From: Acetobacteraceae bacterium
GTDB taxonomy: Bacteria; Pseudomonadota; Alphaproteobacteria; Acetobacterales; Acetobacteraceae
Assembly (NCBI GenBank): GCA_030041255.1
Contig: JASHOF010000032.1
Coordinates: 1 to 46,983, forward strand
Direction: 5' to 3'
Length of the DNA: 46,983 bases
In this document: positions 9,925 through 20,217 of the stretch, piece by piece
How the letters are laid out: every line of letters starts with the position of its first letter
How positions within the stretch are numbered: the first letter of the stretch is position 1
Program-made: the position numbers and the translations under genes
The notes under the pieces: model-generated
What the model was told of the DNA's origin: nothing
The model's input: the letters and a program-made list of their open reading frames with translations, nothing else
Database searches by the model: none

Positions 9925-11012
9925 TGCTCTATCTCCTCACCCATCCCTTCGCGCAGCGGGTCCTGTTCTTCAACCTGCTGCATTACCTCACATTCCGCTC
10001 CGGCGCCGCCTGCCTCACCGCGCTCGTGGTGAGTTTCGTCCTCGGACCCGCCCTGATCCGCCGCCTCCGCCAGGTACAGGGGAACGGGCAGCCGATACGC
10101 GCCCTCGGCCCGGAGCGGCACCTGGTGGAAAAGGCCGGCACGCCGACCATGGGCGGGGTATTGATCCTGATCGCCCTGATCGTCTCGACGCTGCTCTGGG
10201 CCGACCTCGCCAACCCCTATGTCTGGGTGGTCCTGGGTGTCACTCTCGGTTACGGCCTGCTCGGCGCCGCCGACGATCATCGCAAGCTCGTGCTCCGCAA
10301 CCACCACGGCGTGCCCGGCCGGATCAAGCTCCTCATCCAGGCGCTGATCGGCCTCCTCGCCAGCTACGCGATCGCACGCACCACGGGCGGCGCGCTCGGC
10401 ACCGGACTGGCAGTGCCGCTCTTCAAGCACGCGATCATTCCGCTGGGTCCCGCCTTTCCTGTCTTCGGCACGCTGGTGATGATGGGCTCTTCGAACGCCG
10501 TCAACCTGACGGACGGGCTCGACGGCCTTGCCATCGTCCCGACCATCATCGTCGCCGGCGTCTTCGCCCTGATCGCCTACCTGGTCGGCAACCGCATCTT
10601 CTCGGCCTATCTCGAGCTCGACAATGTTCCCGGCGCCGGCGAACTCGCCGTCTTCTGTTCCGCGCTGATCGGCTCCGGCCTCGGCTTTCTCTGGTTCAAC
10701 GCGCCGCCCGCCGCGGTCTTCATGGGAGACACGGGCTCGCTCGCTCTCGGCGGCGCCCTCGGTGCCGTCGCGGTCGCCACCAAGAACGAGATCGTGCTCG
10801 CCATCACCGGCGGCCTCTTCGTGGTCGAGACCGTATCCGTCGTCATCCAGGTCTTCTGGTACAAGCGCACCGGCCGGCGCGTCTTCCTGATGGCTCCGCT
10901 TCACCATCACTTCGAAAAGAAGGGCTGGGCCGAACCCACCATCGTCATCCGCTTCTGGATCATCTCGATGATCCTGGCGCTGGTCGGCCTGGCGACCCTG
11001 AAAATCAGATGA
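9924..11012 (+). CDS. mraY: Phospho-N-acetylmuramoyl-pentapeptide-transferase
   Basis: MraY is the polytopic inner-membrane enzyme that moves phospho-MurNAc-pentapeptide to undecaprenyl phosphate, giving lipid I. It shows about ten membrane segments and the family motifs [23 protein letters not shown] (catalytic Asp pair), [32 protein letters not shown] and the C-terminal [15 protein letters not shown] histidine loop. Length 362 is normal. The start overlaps the murF stop by one base; its stop overlaps the murD start (ATGA). Confidence 0.98.
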
Positions 11013-12427
11013 GCGGCCAGGCGACCATGGGGCGCCCGTTCCCTTCCGTCTTCGCCGGCCAGCGCTTCGCCGTGATGGGGCTTGGCAAGAACGGCCTTGC
11101 CGCCGCCTCGGCGCTCATCGCCATGGGCGCCGCCGTCTCCGCCTGGGACGACAGCCCCGCCCCCCGCGAGGCCGCGGCCAACGCCGGCATTCCGCTCTCC
11201 GCCTCGCTCCTCGAGCCGCCGTACCCGCAGGCGCTCCTGCTCTCGCCCGGCATTCCCCACGCCCTGCCGACGCCGCATCCCTTGGCCGTGCGCGCCGGGA
11301 AACTGGGCATACCCATCCTCTCCGACGCCGAGCTTCTCTTCCGCGCGGTGCGCGCCGCCGGCGCGCGCGCCCGCTTCATCGGCATCACCGGCACCAACGG
11401 CAAATCCACCACCACCGCGTTGCTGGCGCACATGCTCGACGCCTGCGGAATCCCTTCTGCTGCCGGCGGCAACCTCGGCCCGGCCGCGCTCTCGCTGCCG
11501 CTGCTCGCGAACGGCGAATGTTACGTCCTCGAGATGTCATCGTACATGTTGGAGCGAATCGACAGGCTCGGCTTCGATGTCGCGATGCTGCTCAACCTCT
11601 CGCCCGACCATCTCGACCGCCACGGCGGCATGGCAGGCTACATCGCGGCCAAAAAGCGCATCTTCGCGCACCGCGCGCCGGGCGGGCTGGCCATCATCGG
11701 CATCGACGATGCGCCCTGCCGTGACATCGCGGCCGCCCTCAACCCCCCCGTTCTTCGTATCTCCGCCACGCGACCCGCCGATGTCTGGTGCGACGGAGAA
11801 ATCCTGCGCGACCGAAGCGGCGCCCTTCTCGCGATGCGCGAGGCATCCGCTCTGCCGGGCGCCCATAACGCCGAAAATGCCGCCGCCGCCGCCGCCGCCG
11901 CCCTTCATCTCGGCCTGCCGCGCGCGCGCATCGCTGCTGCCCTCCGCACATTCCCCGGCTTGCCGCACCGCCAGAGCCGCATCTTAGCGATCGACGGCAT
12001 CGCCTTCGTCAATGACAGCAAGGCAACCAATGCCGACGCCGCCGCGCGCGCGCTGGCCTGTTATCCGCGCCTCGTATGGATCGCCGGAGGCATCGCCAAG
12101 GAAGGCGGCATCGAACCCCTCGCACCCTTCTTCCCGCGCATCGCCGAGGCGTTGCTGATCGGCCGCGACGCTCCGCTCTTTGCCGCCACCCTCGCCCGCC
12201 ACGGCATCCCGCACCGGATCCTCGCCACCCTCGAGGCCGCCGTTCCGGCCGCCTTCGCCGCCGCCCGCGCCTCGGCGGCCCCGGTCGTCCTCCTGTCTCC
12301 CGCCGCCGCGAGCTTCGATCAGTTCCGCAACTTCGAAGAGCGCGGCGAGCGCTTCGCCTCCCTCGCCCGCGGCCTCGCTGCTGCCGAAGCCACGCCCGCT
12401 CGCCCGCCGGCAGGGAGGGCCGCCTGA
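11009..12427 (+). CDS. murD: UDP-N-acetylmuramoylalanine--D-glutamate ligase
   Basis: MurD adds D-glutamate to UDP-MurNAc-L-Ala. The protein starts [20 protein letters not shown] and has the N-terminal nucleotide fold [17 protein letters not shown], the ATP loop [26 protein letters not shown] and [17 protein letters not shown], and the C-terminal [17 protein letters not shown] with [11 protein letters not shown]. The ATG at 11009 overlaps the mraY stop; the open frame runs further upstream inside mraY but is spurious there. Length 472 is usual. It shares one base with ftsW (TGATG). Confidence 0.97.
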   Translation: MSGQATMGRPFPSVFAGQRFAVMGLGKNGLAAASALIAMGAAVSAWDDSPAPREAAANAGIPLSASLLEPPYPQALLLSPGIPHALPTPHPLAVRAGKLGIPILSDAELLFRAVRAAGARARFIGITGTNGKSTTTALLAHMLDACGIPSAAGGNLGPAALSLPLLANGECYVLEMSSYMLERIDRLGFDVAMLLNLSPDHLDRHGGMAGYIAAKKRIFAHRAPGGLAIIGIDDAPCRDIAAALNPPVLRISATRPADVWCDGEILRDRSGALLAMREASALPGAHNAENAAAAAAAALHLGLPRARIAAALRTFPGLPHRQSRILAIDGIAFVNDSKATNADAAARALACYPRLVWIAGGIAKEGGIEPLAPFFPRIAEALLIGRDAPLFAATLARHGIPHRILATLEAAVPAAFAAARASAAPVVLLSPAAASFDQFRNFEERGERFASLARGLAAAEATPARPPAGRAA

Positions 12428-13545
12428 TGCCCGCCCTCTCACACGCCGACAATTCCCTGCTCGGCCGCTGGTGGTGGTCGGTCGATCGCTGGACGCTCTT
12501 CGCCGTTTCGACGCTGCTCGGCTTCGGCTACCTGATGGTGCTCTCGGCCAGCCCATCGGTCGCCGTGCGGATCGGCGATCCGCGTGACCTCCTGATCGTC
12601 AAGCAGATCATCTTCCTCGCCCTCGCCGGGGTCGAGATCGTCATCGTCTCCCTGCTCTCGCCAAGGGACATCCGTCGCATCGCGCTCGCGGGCGGGATCG
12701 TCACCTTGCTGCTGACGGCCCTCACCCTCGTGCACGGTGTCGAGATCAAAGGTGCGAAGCGCTGGATCGATATCCTCGGCGTCTCCCTCCAGCCAAGCGA
12801 GTTCCTGAAAGTCTTCTTCATCATCGTGAACGCCTGGCTGCTCTCCGAACAGCGCCGCCGCCCTGGCCTCAATGGCACGGCGATCGCGCTTTGCCTGTTC
12901 GCGATCATCGTCCTCCTGCTCAAGGCGCAACCCGATGTCGGCATGATGGCGCTGATCGGCGCGATCTTCCTCGCCCAACTCTTCCTCAACGGGCTCAATC
13001 TCGCCTGGGTTGCCGTCGGCGGCGCCCTCTTCTGCGCCGGCGGCGCCGGTTCCTACATCATCTTCCAGCACGTCCGCGAGCGCGTGCAGGACTTCCTGCA
13101 TCCGAACGCAACCGGCGCCTATCAGGTGCACGTGGCACTCGAGGCCTTCGGCAACGGCGGCCTGCTCGGTACCGGGCCCGGCGAAGGACGGATCAAGGAC
13201 ATCCTGCCTGACGCTCACGCCGATTTCGTGTTCGCCGTGGTTGGCGAGGAGTTCGGCCTGGTCATCTCCCTCCTCGTCGTCGGCATCTTCGCCTTCATCG
13301 TGCTGCGCGGCCTGCTGCGCCTGGTCGTGGAACACGACCTTTTCACCCTGCTGGCTGCCGGCGGCCTCCTGATGAGCTTCGGGCTCGAAGCGTTCATCAA
13401 CATGGCGACGGCACTCTCCCTCATCCCCGCCAAGGGCATGACTCTCCCCTTCATCTCCTACGGCGGTTCCTCCATGCTCGCGATCGGCCTCGAAATGGGA
13501 ATGCTGCTGGCGCTGACGCGCCGGCGGCATCACGCCGATCCATGA
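12427..13545 (+). CDS. ftsW: Septal peptidoglycan glycosyltransferase FtsW
   Basis: FtsW is a SEDS-family membrane glycosyltransferase that polymerises lipid II at the division site together with FtsI. The start [24 protein letters not shown] precedes about ten membrane helices. Family motifs seen are [20 protein letters not shown], the long loop with [36 protein letters not shown] (with the catalytic-region acid) and the C-terminal [23 protein letters not shown]. Length 372 is usual. The start overlaps the murD stop by one base and the stop overlaps murG (ATGA). Confidence 0.97.
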   Translation: MPALSHADNSLLGRWWWSVDRWTLFAVSTLLGFGYLMVLSASPSVAVRIGDPRDLLIVKQIIFLALAGVEIVIVSLLSPRDIRRIALAGGIVTLLLTALTLVHGVEIKGAKRWIDILGVSLQPSEFLKVFFIIVNAWLLSEQRRRPGLNGTAIALCLFAIIVLLLKAQPDVGMMALIGAIFLAQLFLNGLNLAWVAVGGALFCAGGAGSYIIFQHVRERVQDFLHPNATGAYQVHVALEAFGNGGLLGTGPGEGRIKDILPDAHADFVFAVVGEEFGLVISLLVVGIFAFIVLRGLLRLVVEHDLFTLLAAGGLLMSFGLEAFINMATALSLIPAKGMTLPFISYGGSSMLAIGLEMGMLLALTRRRHHADP

Positions 13546-14720
13546 TCGCGATGGCCCGACGCCGAAGCCAGGCGACGCCGATCCCCGGAGCCTCCCACCG
13601 CGCACCGGGTTCAGCGGACGCAACGGCAGAGGCAGCACCCATCGTCATCGCAACCGGTGGTACCGCGGGGCACGTCTTCCCCGCTGCCGCTCTCGCCGCC
13701 GTGCTCCGCGCGCGCGGCCTCCGCCCCGTCGTTCTCACCGATGCCCGCGCCGCCGGGCAGGACTTCGCCGGCGCCGAATGGCACGTGATTCCAGGGGCCG
13801 GCATTGCCGACCGCGGCCCTCTCCGCGCGCTGGCCGCTCTCGGCGCCATCGCCTCCGGAACCATCGCCGCCCGGCGCCTGCTGGCAGGTCTTCGCCCGGC
13901 AGCCATCGTCGGTTTCGGCGGCTATCCGTCACTTGCCCCGGTGCTGGCCGCGCGCCTGCTCCGCCGCCGCCCCGTGATCCTCCTGCACGAGCAGAACGCC
14001 GTGCTCGGCCGCGCCAACCGCGCGCTCGCCCCCCTCGCCGACGCCGTCGCCGTGAGCTTCGCTTCGACCCGCCACGCACCCCCCGATGCGGTGCGGACCG
14101 GCAACCCCGTGCGCGCCGCGGTCGCCGCTCTTGCCGACCGCGGCTACCAGCCTGCCACCCCCGGACAGCCGGCCCGCCTCGTCGTGCTCGGCGGCTCGCT
14201 CGGCGCCCGCGCCTTCTCCGACCTCGTGCCCGCCGCGCTCGCCCGCTCGCCCGATCTTTACCGTCTCGAACTGACCCAGCAATGCCGACCCGAGGATCTC
14301 GCCCGCGTCGAGGCAGCCTACGCCGCCGTCCGCATCCGCCGCGCCGAAGTGGCCGCCTTCTTCAGCGACATGCCCGCCCGCATGGCCGCCGCCGAGCTTG
14401 TCATCGCCCGTGCCGGCGCCTCCACCGTGGCCGAGCTTGTCGTGATCGGCCGGCCCTCCATTCTCCTGCCGCTGCCAGGCGCGATCGACGATCACCAGCG
14501 CGCCAACGCTCGAGCACTTGCCGCCGCCGGCGCCGCGCTGGTGCTGGAGGAGCCCGGCCTCACCCCGGAGCGCCTGGAAGCCGACATCACCGCCCTCCTC
14601 AACGATCGGCCACGCCTCTCCGCCATGGCGACGGCGGCCGGGCGCCTCGGCCGGCCCGGCGCCGCGGACCTGCTCGCCGATCTCCTGCTCACCCTGGCGG
14701 CGCGGAGGCGCGGCCAATGA
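13542..14720 (+). CDS. murG: UDP-N-acetylglucosamine--undecaprenyl-P-P-MurNAc-pentapeptide transferase
   Basis: MurG is a membrane-associated GT-B glycosyltransferase that adds GlcNAc to lipid I to form lipid II. The first glycine-rich loop [16 protein letters not shown] lies near residue 40, then [29 protein letters not shown], the second loop [41 protein letters not shown] and [15 protein letters not shown]. The start at 13542 gives roughly 33 extra N-terminal residues, low in structure; no better internal start with a ribosome site is seen. It overlaps ftsW and murC by 4 nt each. Confidence 0.96.
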   Translation: MIAMARRRSQATPIPGASHRAPGSADATAEAAPIVIATGGTAGHVFPAAALAAVLRARGLRPVVLTDARAAGQDFAGAEWHVIPGAGIADRGPLRALAALGAIASGTIAARRLLAGLRPAAIVGFGGYPSLAPVLAARLLRRRPVILLHEQNAVLGRANRALAPLADAVAVSFASTRHAPPDAVRTGNPVRAAVAALADRGYQPATPGQPARLVVLGGSLGARAFSDLVPAALARSPDLYRLELTQQCRPEDLARVEAAYAAVRIRRAEVAAFFSDMPARMAAAELVIARAGASTVAELVVIGRPSILLPLPGAIDDHQRANARALAAAGAALVLEEPGLTPERLEADITALLNDRPRLSAMATAAGRLGRPGAADLLADLLLTLAARRRGQ

Positions 14721-16156
14721 GGGCGCTGCCGCTTTCCATCGGCCCCATTCATTTCGTCGGCATCGGCGGCATCGGCATGTCCGGCATCGCCGAGGTGCTG
14801 CACAATCTCGGCTATTCGGTGCAGGGCAGCGACATCGCCGAAAACGCCAATGTCGGCCGCCTGCGCGCCGCCGGAATCCCGCTTGCCATCGGCCACGCCG
14901 CCGAAAACCTCGGCGCCGCGCAGGTCGTCGTGGTCTCCAGCGCCGTGCGCCCCGACAATCCGGAAATCCTCGCCGCTCGTCAGCGCTTCCTGCCGGTCGT
15001 CCGCCGTGCCGAGATGCTCGCCGAACTGATGCGGCTGCGCTGGTCGATCGCGATCGGCGGCACCCACGGCAAGACCACCACGACCAGCCTGATCGCCGCC
15101 GTACTGGAGGCCGCCGGCCTCGATCCGACCGTGATCAACGGCGGCATCGTCAACGCCTATGGCACCAACACCCGCCTCGGCGCCGGAGACTGGATGGTCG
15201 CCGAAGCCGACGAAAGCGACGGCAGCTTCCTCCGCCTGCCGGCCGTGATCGCCGTCGTCACCAACATGGATCCAGAGCATCTCGACCACTGGGGTAGCGT
15301 GGAGGCAATGCAGGAGGGCTACCGGCAGTTCGTCGCCAACATCCCGTTCTACGGCTTCGCCGTGCTCTGCCTCGACCATCCGGGCGTGCAGCAGATGATC
15401 CCTACCCTCTCGCATCATCGCCTGGTGACCTACGGCTTCTCCCTCCAGGCCGATTTCCGCGCCGAACGCGTCATCACCGACCGGCTCGGCGCCACCTTCG
15501 AACTTGCCGCCACCGACCGCCAGACCCGCCGCACCCGCCGGCATGGCCCGTTCCGCCTCCCCATGCTCGGTTCGCACAACGTCCAGAACGCACTCGCGGC
15601 CCTCGCCGTCGGCCTCGAAATGGAGATCCCGGAGGCGACCTTGCAAAGCGCGCTGGCCGCCTTCCGCGGCGTCAAGCGGCGCTTCACCAAAACCGGCGAG
15701 GTCGGCGGCATCACCGTCATCGACGATTACGGCCACCATCCGGTCGAAATAGCCGCCGTGCTCAAGGCCGCCCGCCAGGCCGGCGCGCGGGAGGTGATCG
15801 CGGTCGTCCAACCGCACCGTTACACCCGCCTTTCCTCGCTCTACGACCAGTTCTGCACTTGCATGAACGATGCCGACACGGTGATCGTCGCCGAGGTTTA
15901 TCCGGCCGGCGAGGCGCCGATCCCCGGGGTCACTCGCGACGCGCTGGTCGAGGGCCTGCGCGCCCGCGGCCACAAGAGCGTGGTTCCGCTCTCCGGCCCC
16001 GAGAACCTGGCCGAGATGGTCCACGCGATCGCGCGGACCGGAGATTTCGTCGTCTGCCTCGGTGCCGGCTCCATCACCCAGTGGGCGAACGCGCTCCCGG
16101 CCCAGTTGACCCTCCTGCAGGCAGCACCGCGTGCCGCTCTGGCAGCCAGACGATGA
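14717..16156 (+). CDS. murC: UDP-N-acetylmuramate--L-alanine ligase
   Basis: MurC adds the first amino acid, L-alanine, to UDP-MurNAc. The N-terminus [18 protein letters not shown] is the UDP-binding loop; the ATP loop is [12 protein letters not shown] near residue 115; [37 protein letters not shown] and [20 protein letters not shown] follow in family order. Length 479 is usual. It overlaps murG by 4 nt and murB by 4 nt. Confidence 0.98.
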   Translation: MRALPLSIGPIHFVGIGGIGMSGIAEVLHNLGYSVQGSDIAENANVGRLRAAGIPLAIGHAAENLGAAQVVVVSSAVRPDNPEILAARQRFLPVVRRAEMLAELMRLRWSIAIGGTHGKTTTTSLIAAVLEAAGLDPTVINGGIVNAYGTNTRLGAGDWMVAEADESDGSFLRLPAVIAVVTNMDPEHLDHWGSVEAMQEGYRQFVANIPFYGFAVLCLDHPGVQQMIPTLSHHRLVTYGFSLQADFRAERVITDRLGATFELAATDRQTRRTRRHGPFRLPMLGSHNVQNALAALAVGLEMEIPEATLQSALAAFRGVKRRFTKTGEVGGITVIDDYGHHPVEIAAVLKAARQAGAREVIAVVQPHRYTRLSSLYDQFCTCMNDADTVIVAEVYPAGEAPIPGVTRDALVEGLRARGHKSVVPLSGPENLAEMVHAIARTGDFVVCLGAGSITQWANALPAQLTLLQAAPRAALAARR

Positions 16157-17088
16157 GCGCAGCCCTGGACTCCGCCATGCTCATCGACAGATTGCCCCGG
16201 CTCCGGGGTCGCCTCGGCGCCGCCTCTCCGCTCGCCCCCTTCACCTGGTTCCGGGTCGGCGGTCCGGCGGAAGTGCTGGTGCGACCCGCGGACGCCGAAG
16301 ACCTGGCCGCCTTCCTCGCGGCACTCCCTCCGGAGGTGCCGCTCACGGTCATCGGTGCCGCCTCCAACCTCATCATCCGCGACGGCGGCGTTCCCGGCGT
16401 CGTCATCCGCCTCGGCGGCCGAGGCTTCGGCGCCGTGACGGTCGATGGCAGCGGGGTACTCGCCGGCGCCGCGGCACTCGATGTCGGCGTCGCTGAAGCC
16501 GCCGCCGCCGCCGGCCTCGCCGGTCTGGAATTCCTCTCCGGCATTCCAGGCAGCATCGGCGGCGCCGTCTCCATGAACGCCGGCGCTTACGGCGGGGAGC
16601 TGAAAGACGTGCTGGACTGGGCCGAGATCGTCAGCCGCTCGGGCGAGTGGATCAGGCTCTCCGCTGCCGACCTCGCACTCGCCTACCGCCGATCCTCGCT
16701 GCCGGCCGGCGCCGTCGTGGTGCGGGCCCGGCTGCACGCCCATCCGGGCGACCCCACGACCGTCGCCAGGCGCATCGCCGACATCAAGAATGCGCGCGAG
16801 GCAACCCAGCCCGTGCGGGCCCGCACCGGCGGCTCCACGTTCCAGAACCCCCCCGGCATGAAGGCGTGGGAGCTGATCGCCGCCGCCGGCTGCCGTGGCT
16901 TGCGGCGCGGCGCGGCGGAAGTCAGCGAGCAGCACTGCAACTTCCTGATCAACACCGGCGGCGCCACCGCCGCCGACCTCGAGGCCCTCGGCGAAGAGGT
17001 GCGGGCGCGCGTGCGCGCCGCGACCGGCATCACCCTTGAATGGGAGATCCGCCGCCTGGGAATCCCCTTCCGGGAGCAGGAACGATGA
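16153..17088 (+). CDS. murB: UDP-N-acetylenolpyruvoylglucosamine reductase
   Basis: MurB is a cytoplasmic FAD enzyme that reduces UDP-GlcNAc-enolpyruvate to UDP-MurNAc with NADPH. FAD-binding motifs are [25 protein letters not shown] and [30 protein letters not shown] and the end [22 protein letters not shown] carry the substrate-binding residues. The absence of the large inserted domain near the Tyr-Arg segment fits the type II form of alphaproteobacteria. Start ATG 16153 overlaps the murC stop (ATGA); length 311. The stop overlaps the ddl start. Confidence 0.96.
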   Translation: MSAALDSAMLIDRLPRLRGRLGAASPLAPFTWFRVGGPAEVLVRPADAEDLAAFLAALPPEVPLTVIGAASNLIIRDGGVPGVVIRLGGRGFGAVTVDGSGVLAGAAALDVGVAEAAAAAGLAGLEFLSGIPGSIGGAVSMNAGAYGGELKDVLDWAEIVSRSGEWIRLSAADLALAYRRSSLPAGAVVVRARLHAHPGDPTTVARRIADIKNAREATQPVRARTGGSTFQNPPGMKAWELIAAAGCRGLRRGAAEVSEQHCNFLINTGGATAADLEALGEEVRARVRAATGITLEWEIRRLGIPFREQER

Positions 17089-18002
17089 AGCGCGTCGCCG
17101 TGCTCCAGGGCGGCATCTCCGCCGAACGGGAGGTCAGCCTCTCGACCGGCGCCGAGGTCACCGCCGCCTTGAGCGAGGCAGGCTTCGACGTGGTGCCCAT
17201 CACCGTGGGCCTGGACCTTCAGCTCCTGGTCACCGCCCTGACCCCGCCACCCGACGTTGTCTTCAACGCCTTGCACGGCCGTTTCGGCGAGGACGGCACG
17301 ATCCAGGGCGTGCTCGACTGGCTCGGCATTCCCTACACCCATTCCGGCGTCCGTGCCTCGGCGCTCGCCATGGACAAGATCGCCGCCAAGGCCGCCTTTG
17401 CCGCCGCCGGCCTTCCGGTCGCCCGCCATGTGCTCATCGCCGTGGAAAGCCTCGCCGATGGCGACCCGATGCCGCGCCCCTTCGTCGTCAAACCGCCGAA
17501 CCAGGGCTCCTCGGTCGGGGTCGCCATCGTCCACGAAGGCGACAACCGGCTGGCCGAAATCACCGCCGGCTGGGGTTTCGGCCCGCTCGCCCTGGTCGAG
17601 GAATTCATTCCGGGCCGGGAACTCACCGTCGGCGTCATGGGCGGCGAGCCGCTGGCCGTCACCGAAATCCGTCCGGTCGATGGCTTTTACGACTATGAGG
17701 CCAAATACGCCCCTGGCGGCTCCCGCCACGTCATCCCGGCTCCGTTGCACCCGGCGGCTTACGCCCAGGCGATGGAAATCGCCGCCGCGGCCCATGACAC
17801 CCTCGGCTGCCGCGGCGCCTCCCGCGCCGACTTCCGCTACGACGACACGCAAGGGGAGCCCGGCCGGCTCGTCCTGCTCGAGATCAACACCCAGCCGGGC
17901 CTCACGCCCACCTCCCTCCTGCCCGAACAGGCGGCCCACCGCGGCATGAGTTTCCCCGACCTCTGCACCTGGATGGTGGAGGCCGCGTCGTGCCGCGCGT
18001 GA
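17085..18002 (+). CDS. ddl: D-alanine--D-alanine ligase
   Basis: Ddl is the ATP-grasp enzyme that makes D-Ala-D-Ala for MurF. Motifs seen are VAVLQGGISAEREVSLSTG, NALHGRFGEDGTIQGVLDWLGIPYTHSGV, KPPNQGSSVGV, the ATP-grasp LVEEFIPGRELTVGVMG and the metal-binding end LEINTQPGLTPTSLLPEQA. Length 305 is usual. The start overlaps the murB stop; the last 13 nt overlap the GTG start of ftsQ, a longer overlap than elsewhere in the cluster. Confidence 0.97.
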   Translation: MKRVAVLQGGISAEREVSLSTGAEVTAALSEAGFDVVPITVGLDLQLLVTALTPPPDVVFNALHGRFGEDGTIQGVLDWLGIPYTHSGVRASALAMDKIAAKAAFAAAGLPVARHVLIAVESLADGDPMPRPFVVKPPNQGSSVGVAIVHEGDNRLAEITAGWGFGPLALVEEFIPGRELTVGVMGGEPLAVTEIRPVDGFYDYEAKYAPGGSRHVIPAPLHPAAYAQAMEIAAAAHDTLGCRGASRADFRYDDTQGEPGRLVLLEINTQPGLTPTSLLPEQAAHRGMSFPDLCTWMVEAASCRA

Positions 18003-18850
18003 GCCGCTCCCCGCGCAACAGCATCAAGGATCGGCCGCGGAGGCTGGCGCTGGTGCTGCGCCGCCAGAAGGGCCGCCTCCGCGCACTCACGCTCGTCAGC
18101 GCCGCCGTCCTGGTCCTGTTCGGCCTCTCCTCCATCCTGCGCGCCATCGCACCGGCCTCCAGCCTGGTCGGGCTGCGCGAGCGCTTCGGCAGCCTCGCCG
18201 CGCTCGCCGGCTTCCGGGTTCGGAACGTCATCATCCTCGGCCGGGACCATACGCCGCCCGCCCTTCTGCAAGCCGCCCTCGGCGTCAGGCCGGGCGATCC
18301 GACCTTCGGCATCTCCTTGGCCGCCGCCCGTGAGCGCGTGGAAAGCCTGGCCTGGGTCAGGAGTGCGGTCATCGAGCGCCGGCTGCCGGATACCATCGTC
18401 GTCTCGCTGACCGAGCGGCGCCCCTTCGCGATCTGGCAGGATGGCGGCCGCTTCACTGTCATCGACCGGCTCGGCGACACGGTCGACGAGAGCGACTTCA
18501 GGGCCTTCCGCGGCCTGCCGCTGGTGGTCGGCCCAGGCGCCCCGCAGCACGCCGCCACCCTTCTCGACGCCCTCGCCCGCCTGCCGGCACTGCAAAAGCG
18601 CCTCGCCGCCGCGGTCCGCGTCGGCCGGCTGCGCTGGAACCTCGTGTTCAGGAACGGCACCACGCTCGAACTGCCGGGCGGCCATGCAGCCGAAGCCCTG
18701 CAAAGGTTTGCCGAGCTCGAGGCCCGCTACGGCCTGCTCGAGAGACCGCTCGCCGTCGTCGATATGCGCCTGGGCGACCGGCTGGTGCTGCGCGCCTGGC
18801 CGGAGCACCCCGCCTCGCCTGCCCGCCACCCCTCGGATCACTCCGGTTGA
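17990..18850 (+). CDS. ftsQ: Cell division protein FtsQ
   Basis: FtsQ is a bitopic membrane protein that binds FtsB/FtsL and brings them to the divisome. A basic N-terminus is followed by a membrane segment (about residues 33-52, LTLVSAAVLVLFGLSSIL), then a POTRA domain (FRVRNVIILGRDHTPPALLQAAL through WVRSAVIERRLPDTIVVSLTERRPFAIWQ) and the FtsQ beta domain. The start is a GTG inside the end of ddl; no ATG lies near the conserved N-terminus. Length 286 is normal. Confidence 0.93.
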   Translation: MPRVSRSPRNSIKDRPRRLALVLRRQKGRLRALTLVSAAVLVLFGLSSILRAIAPASSLVGLRERFGSLAALAGFRVRNVIILGRDHTPPALLQAALGVRPGDPTFGISLAAARERVESLAWVRSAVIERRLPDTIVVSLTERRPFAIWQDGGRFTVIDRLGDTVDESDFRAFRGLPLVVGPGAPQHAATLLDALARLPALQKRLAAAVRVGRLRWNLVFRNGTTLELPGGHAAEALQRFAELEARYGLLERPLAVVDMRLGDRLVLRAWPEHPASPARHPSDHSG

Positions 18851-18862
18851 GAGGCAGAGCGG

Positions 18863-20158
18863 ATGAACGATTTCTCCCCTCGCCGTACCTTCCCCCCGGA
18901 TGCCGCCGCCGAGCCGCCACGCAAGCTTGCCCGCGGCGGCCTGTTCGGGGTGCTCGATCTTGGCTCGACGAAGATCACCTGCCTCATCGGCCGTGCCGAA
19001 TCGGACGGCGCGCTCCGTGTCATCGGCTTCGGCTGGCAGAAAGGGCGCGGTGTGCGCGGGGGCGGCATCACCGACCTTGCCGACGCCGAGAAGGCAATCC
19101 GCGCCGCCGTCGGCCAGGCCGAGGACATGGCTGACACCAGCCTGCGTGCCGTCACCGCCAATCTTTCCTGCGGCCAGCCGGAGAGCAGGCTCTTCAATGT
19201 CCAATGGCCGGTCGGCGGGCGCGCCGTCAGCGCCGAGGACGTGCAGCGCGTCGTCTACGAAGCCCGTGCCCGCGCCCTGTCCGAAGGCCGCGAAACGATC
19301 CATGCCCTGCCGCTCGGCTTCGCGGTGGACGAGACGAGCGATGTCGCCGATCCGCGCGGCCTCTTCTGCGACACCCTCACCGCGCGTTTGCACATCATCG
19401 ACGCCGCGACCTCGGCACTTCGCAATTTCGGGGTCTGCCTCTCGCACGCCGAACTCGATATCACCGAGATGGTCTCCGCTCCGCTCGCCGCCGGCCTCGC
19501 CGTGCTGGTCGAAGACGAGCGGACACTCGGCACGACCGTCGTCGATATGGGCGGCGGCACCACCGGCATGGCGGTGTTCGGCGAGGGGCAGCTCCTGCAC
19601 ACCGCAAGCCTGCCGGTCGGCGGCATGCACGTCACCAACGATCTGGCGCGCCTGCTCTCGACACCGGTTGCGCATGCAGAGCGCCTGAAGACGCTTTACG
19701 GCAACGCCGAACCGAGCCCCGACGACGAGCGCGAGATGCTGCCCGTGCCGTTGGTCGGCGAAGAAGAGCACCAGATCGCACGCGTGCCGCGCTCCATGAT
19801 CGTCAGCATCATCCGCCCTCGCCTCGAGGAAACCTTCGAGATGGTGAGGGAACGGCTCCAGGCGAGCGGGCTCTCCCGCATCGCCGGCACCCGCGTCGTG
19901 CTCACCGGCGGCGCCGCCCAGCTCTCCGGCGCGCGCGAGATGGCCGCGCGCATCTTCGGCCGCCAGGTCCGGCTCGGTCGCCCGCACGGGCTGCGCGGCC
20001 TGCCCGAAGCCGCCTCCGGCCCCGCCTTCGCAACCGCCGCCGGCCTCCTCGCCTGGGCTGCTGGCGCCGGCCAGACCATGCCTGACATCGACCTCACCCC
20101 CGAAGCCTCGCGCGGCTTCGTCAGCCGCCTCGTCGACTTTCTCAGGCAGCGCCTCTGA
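18863..20158 (+). CDS. ftsA: Cell division protein FtsA
   Basis: FtsA is the actin-like ATPase that tethers FtsZ to the membrane. It carries the phosphate-1 loop GVLDLGSTKITCLIGR, the 1C domain, TTVVDMGGGTTGMAVF (phosphate-2) and the adenosine motif VVLTGGAAQLSGAREMA. The C-terminus ends SRGFVSRLVDFLRQRL, an amphipathic helix fitting the membrane-targeting sequence. Length 431 is usual, with about 25 extra N-terminal residues before the first strand. It begins 12 nt after ftsQ. Confidence 0.97.
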   Translation: MNDFSPRRTFPPDAAAEPPRKLARGGLFGVLDLGSTKITCLIGRAESDGALRVIGFGWQKGRGVRGGGITDLADAEKAIRAAVGQAEDMADTSLRAVTANLSCGQPESRLFNVQWPVGGRAVSAEDVQRVVYEARARALSEGRETIHALPLGFAVDETSDVADPRGLFCDTLTARLHIIDAATSALRNFGVCLSHAELDITEMVSAPLAAGLAVLVEDERTLGTTVVDMGGGTTGMAVFGEGQLLHTASLPVGGMHVTNDLARLLSTPVAHAERLKTLYGNAEPSPDDEREMLPVPLVGEEEHQIARVPRSMIVSIIRPRLEETFEMVRERLQASGLSRIAGTRVVLTGGAAQLSGAREMAARIFGRQVRLGRPHGLRGLPEAASGPAFATAAGLLAWAAGAGQTMPDIDLTPEASRGFVSRLVDFLRQRL

Positions 20159-20217
20159 TGCCTGCCCTTCCCTCCAACCCGGGCGCCGGTGCCCGTCGAT
20201 TCTGAGAGAACCCCGCC

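Noticed and set aside
11869-11905. Run of GCC-type triplets in murD as a microsatellite
   Set aside because: It encodes the Ala-rich helix of MurD and is ordinary codon bias in high GC.
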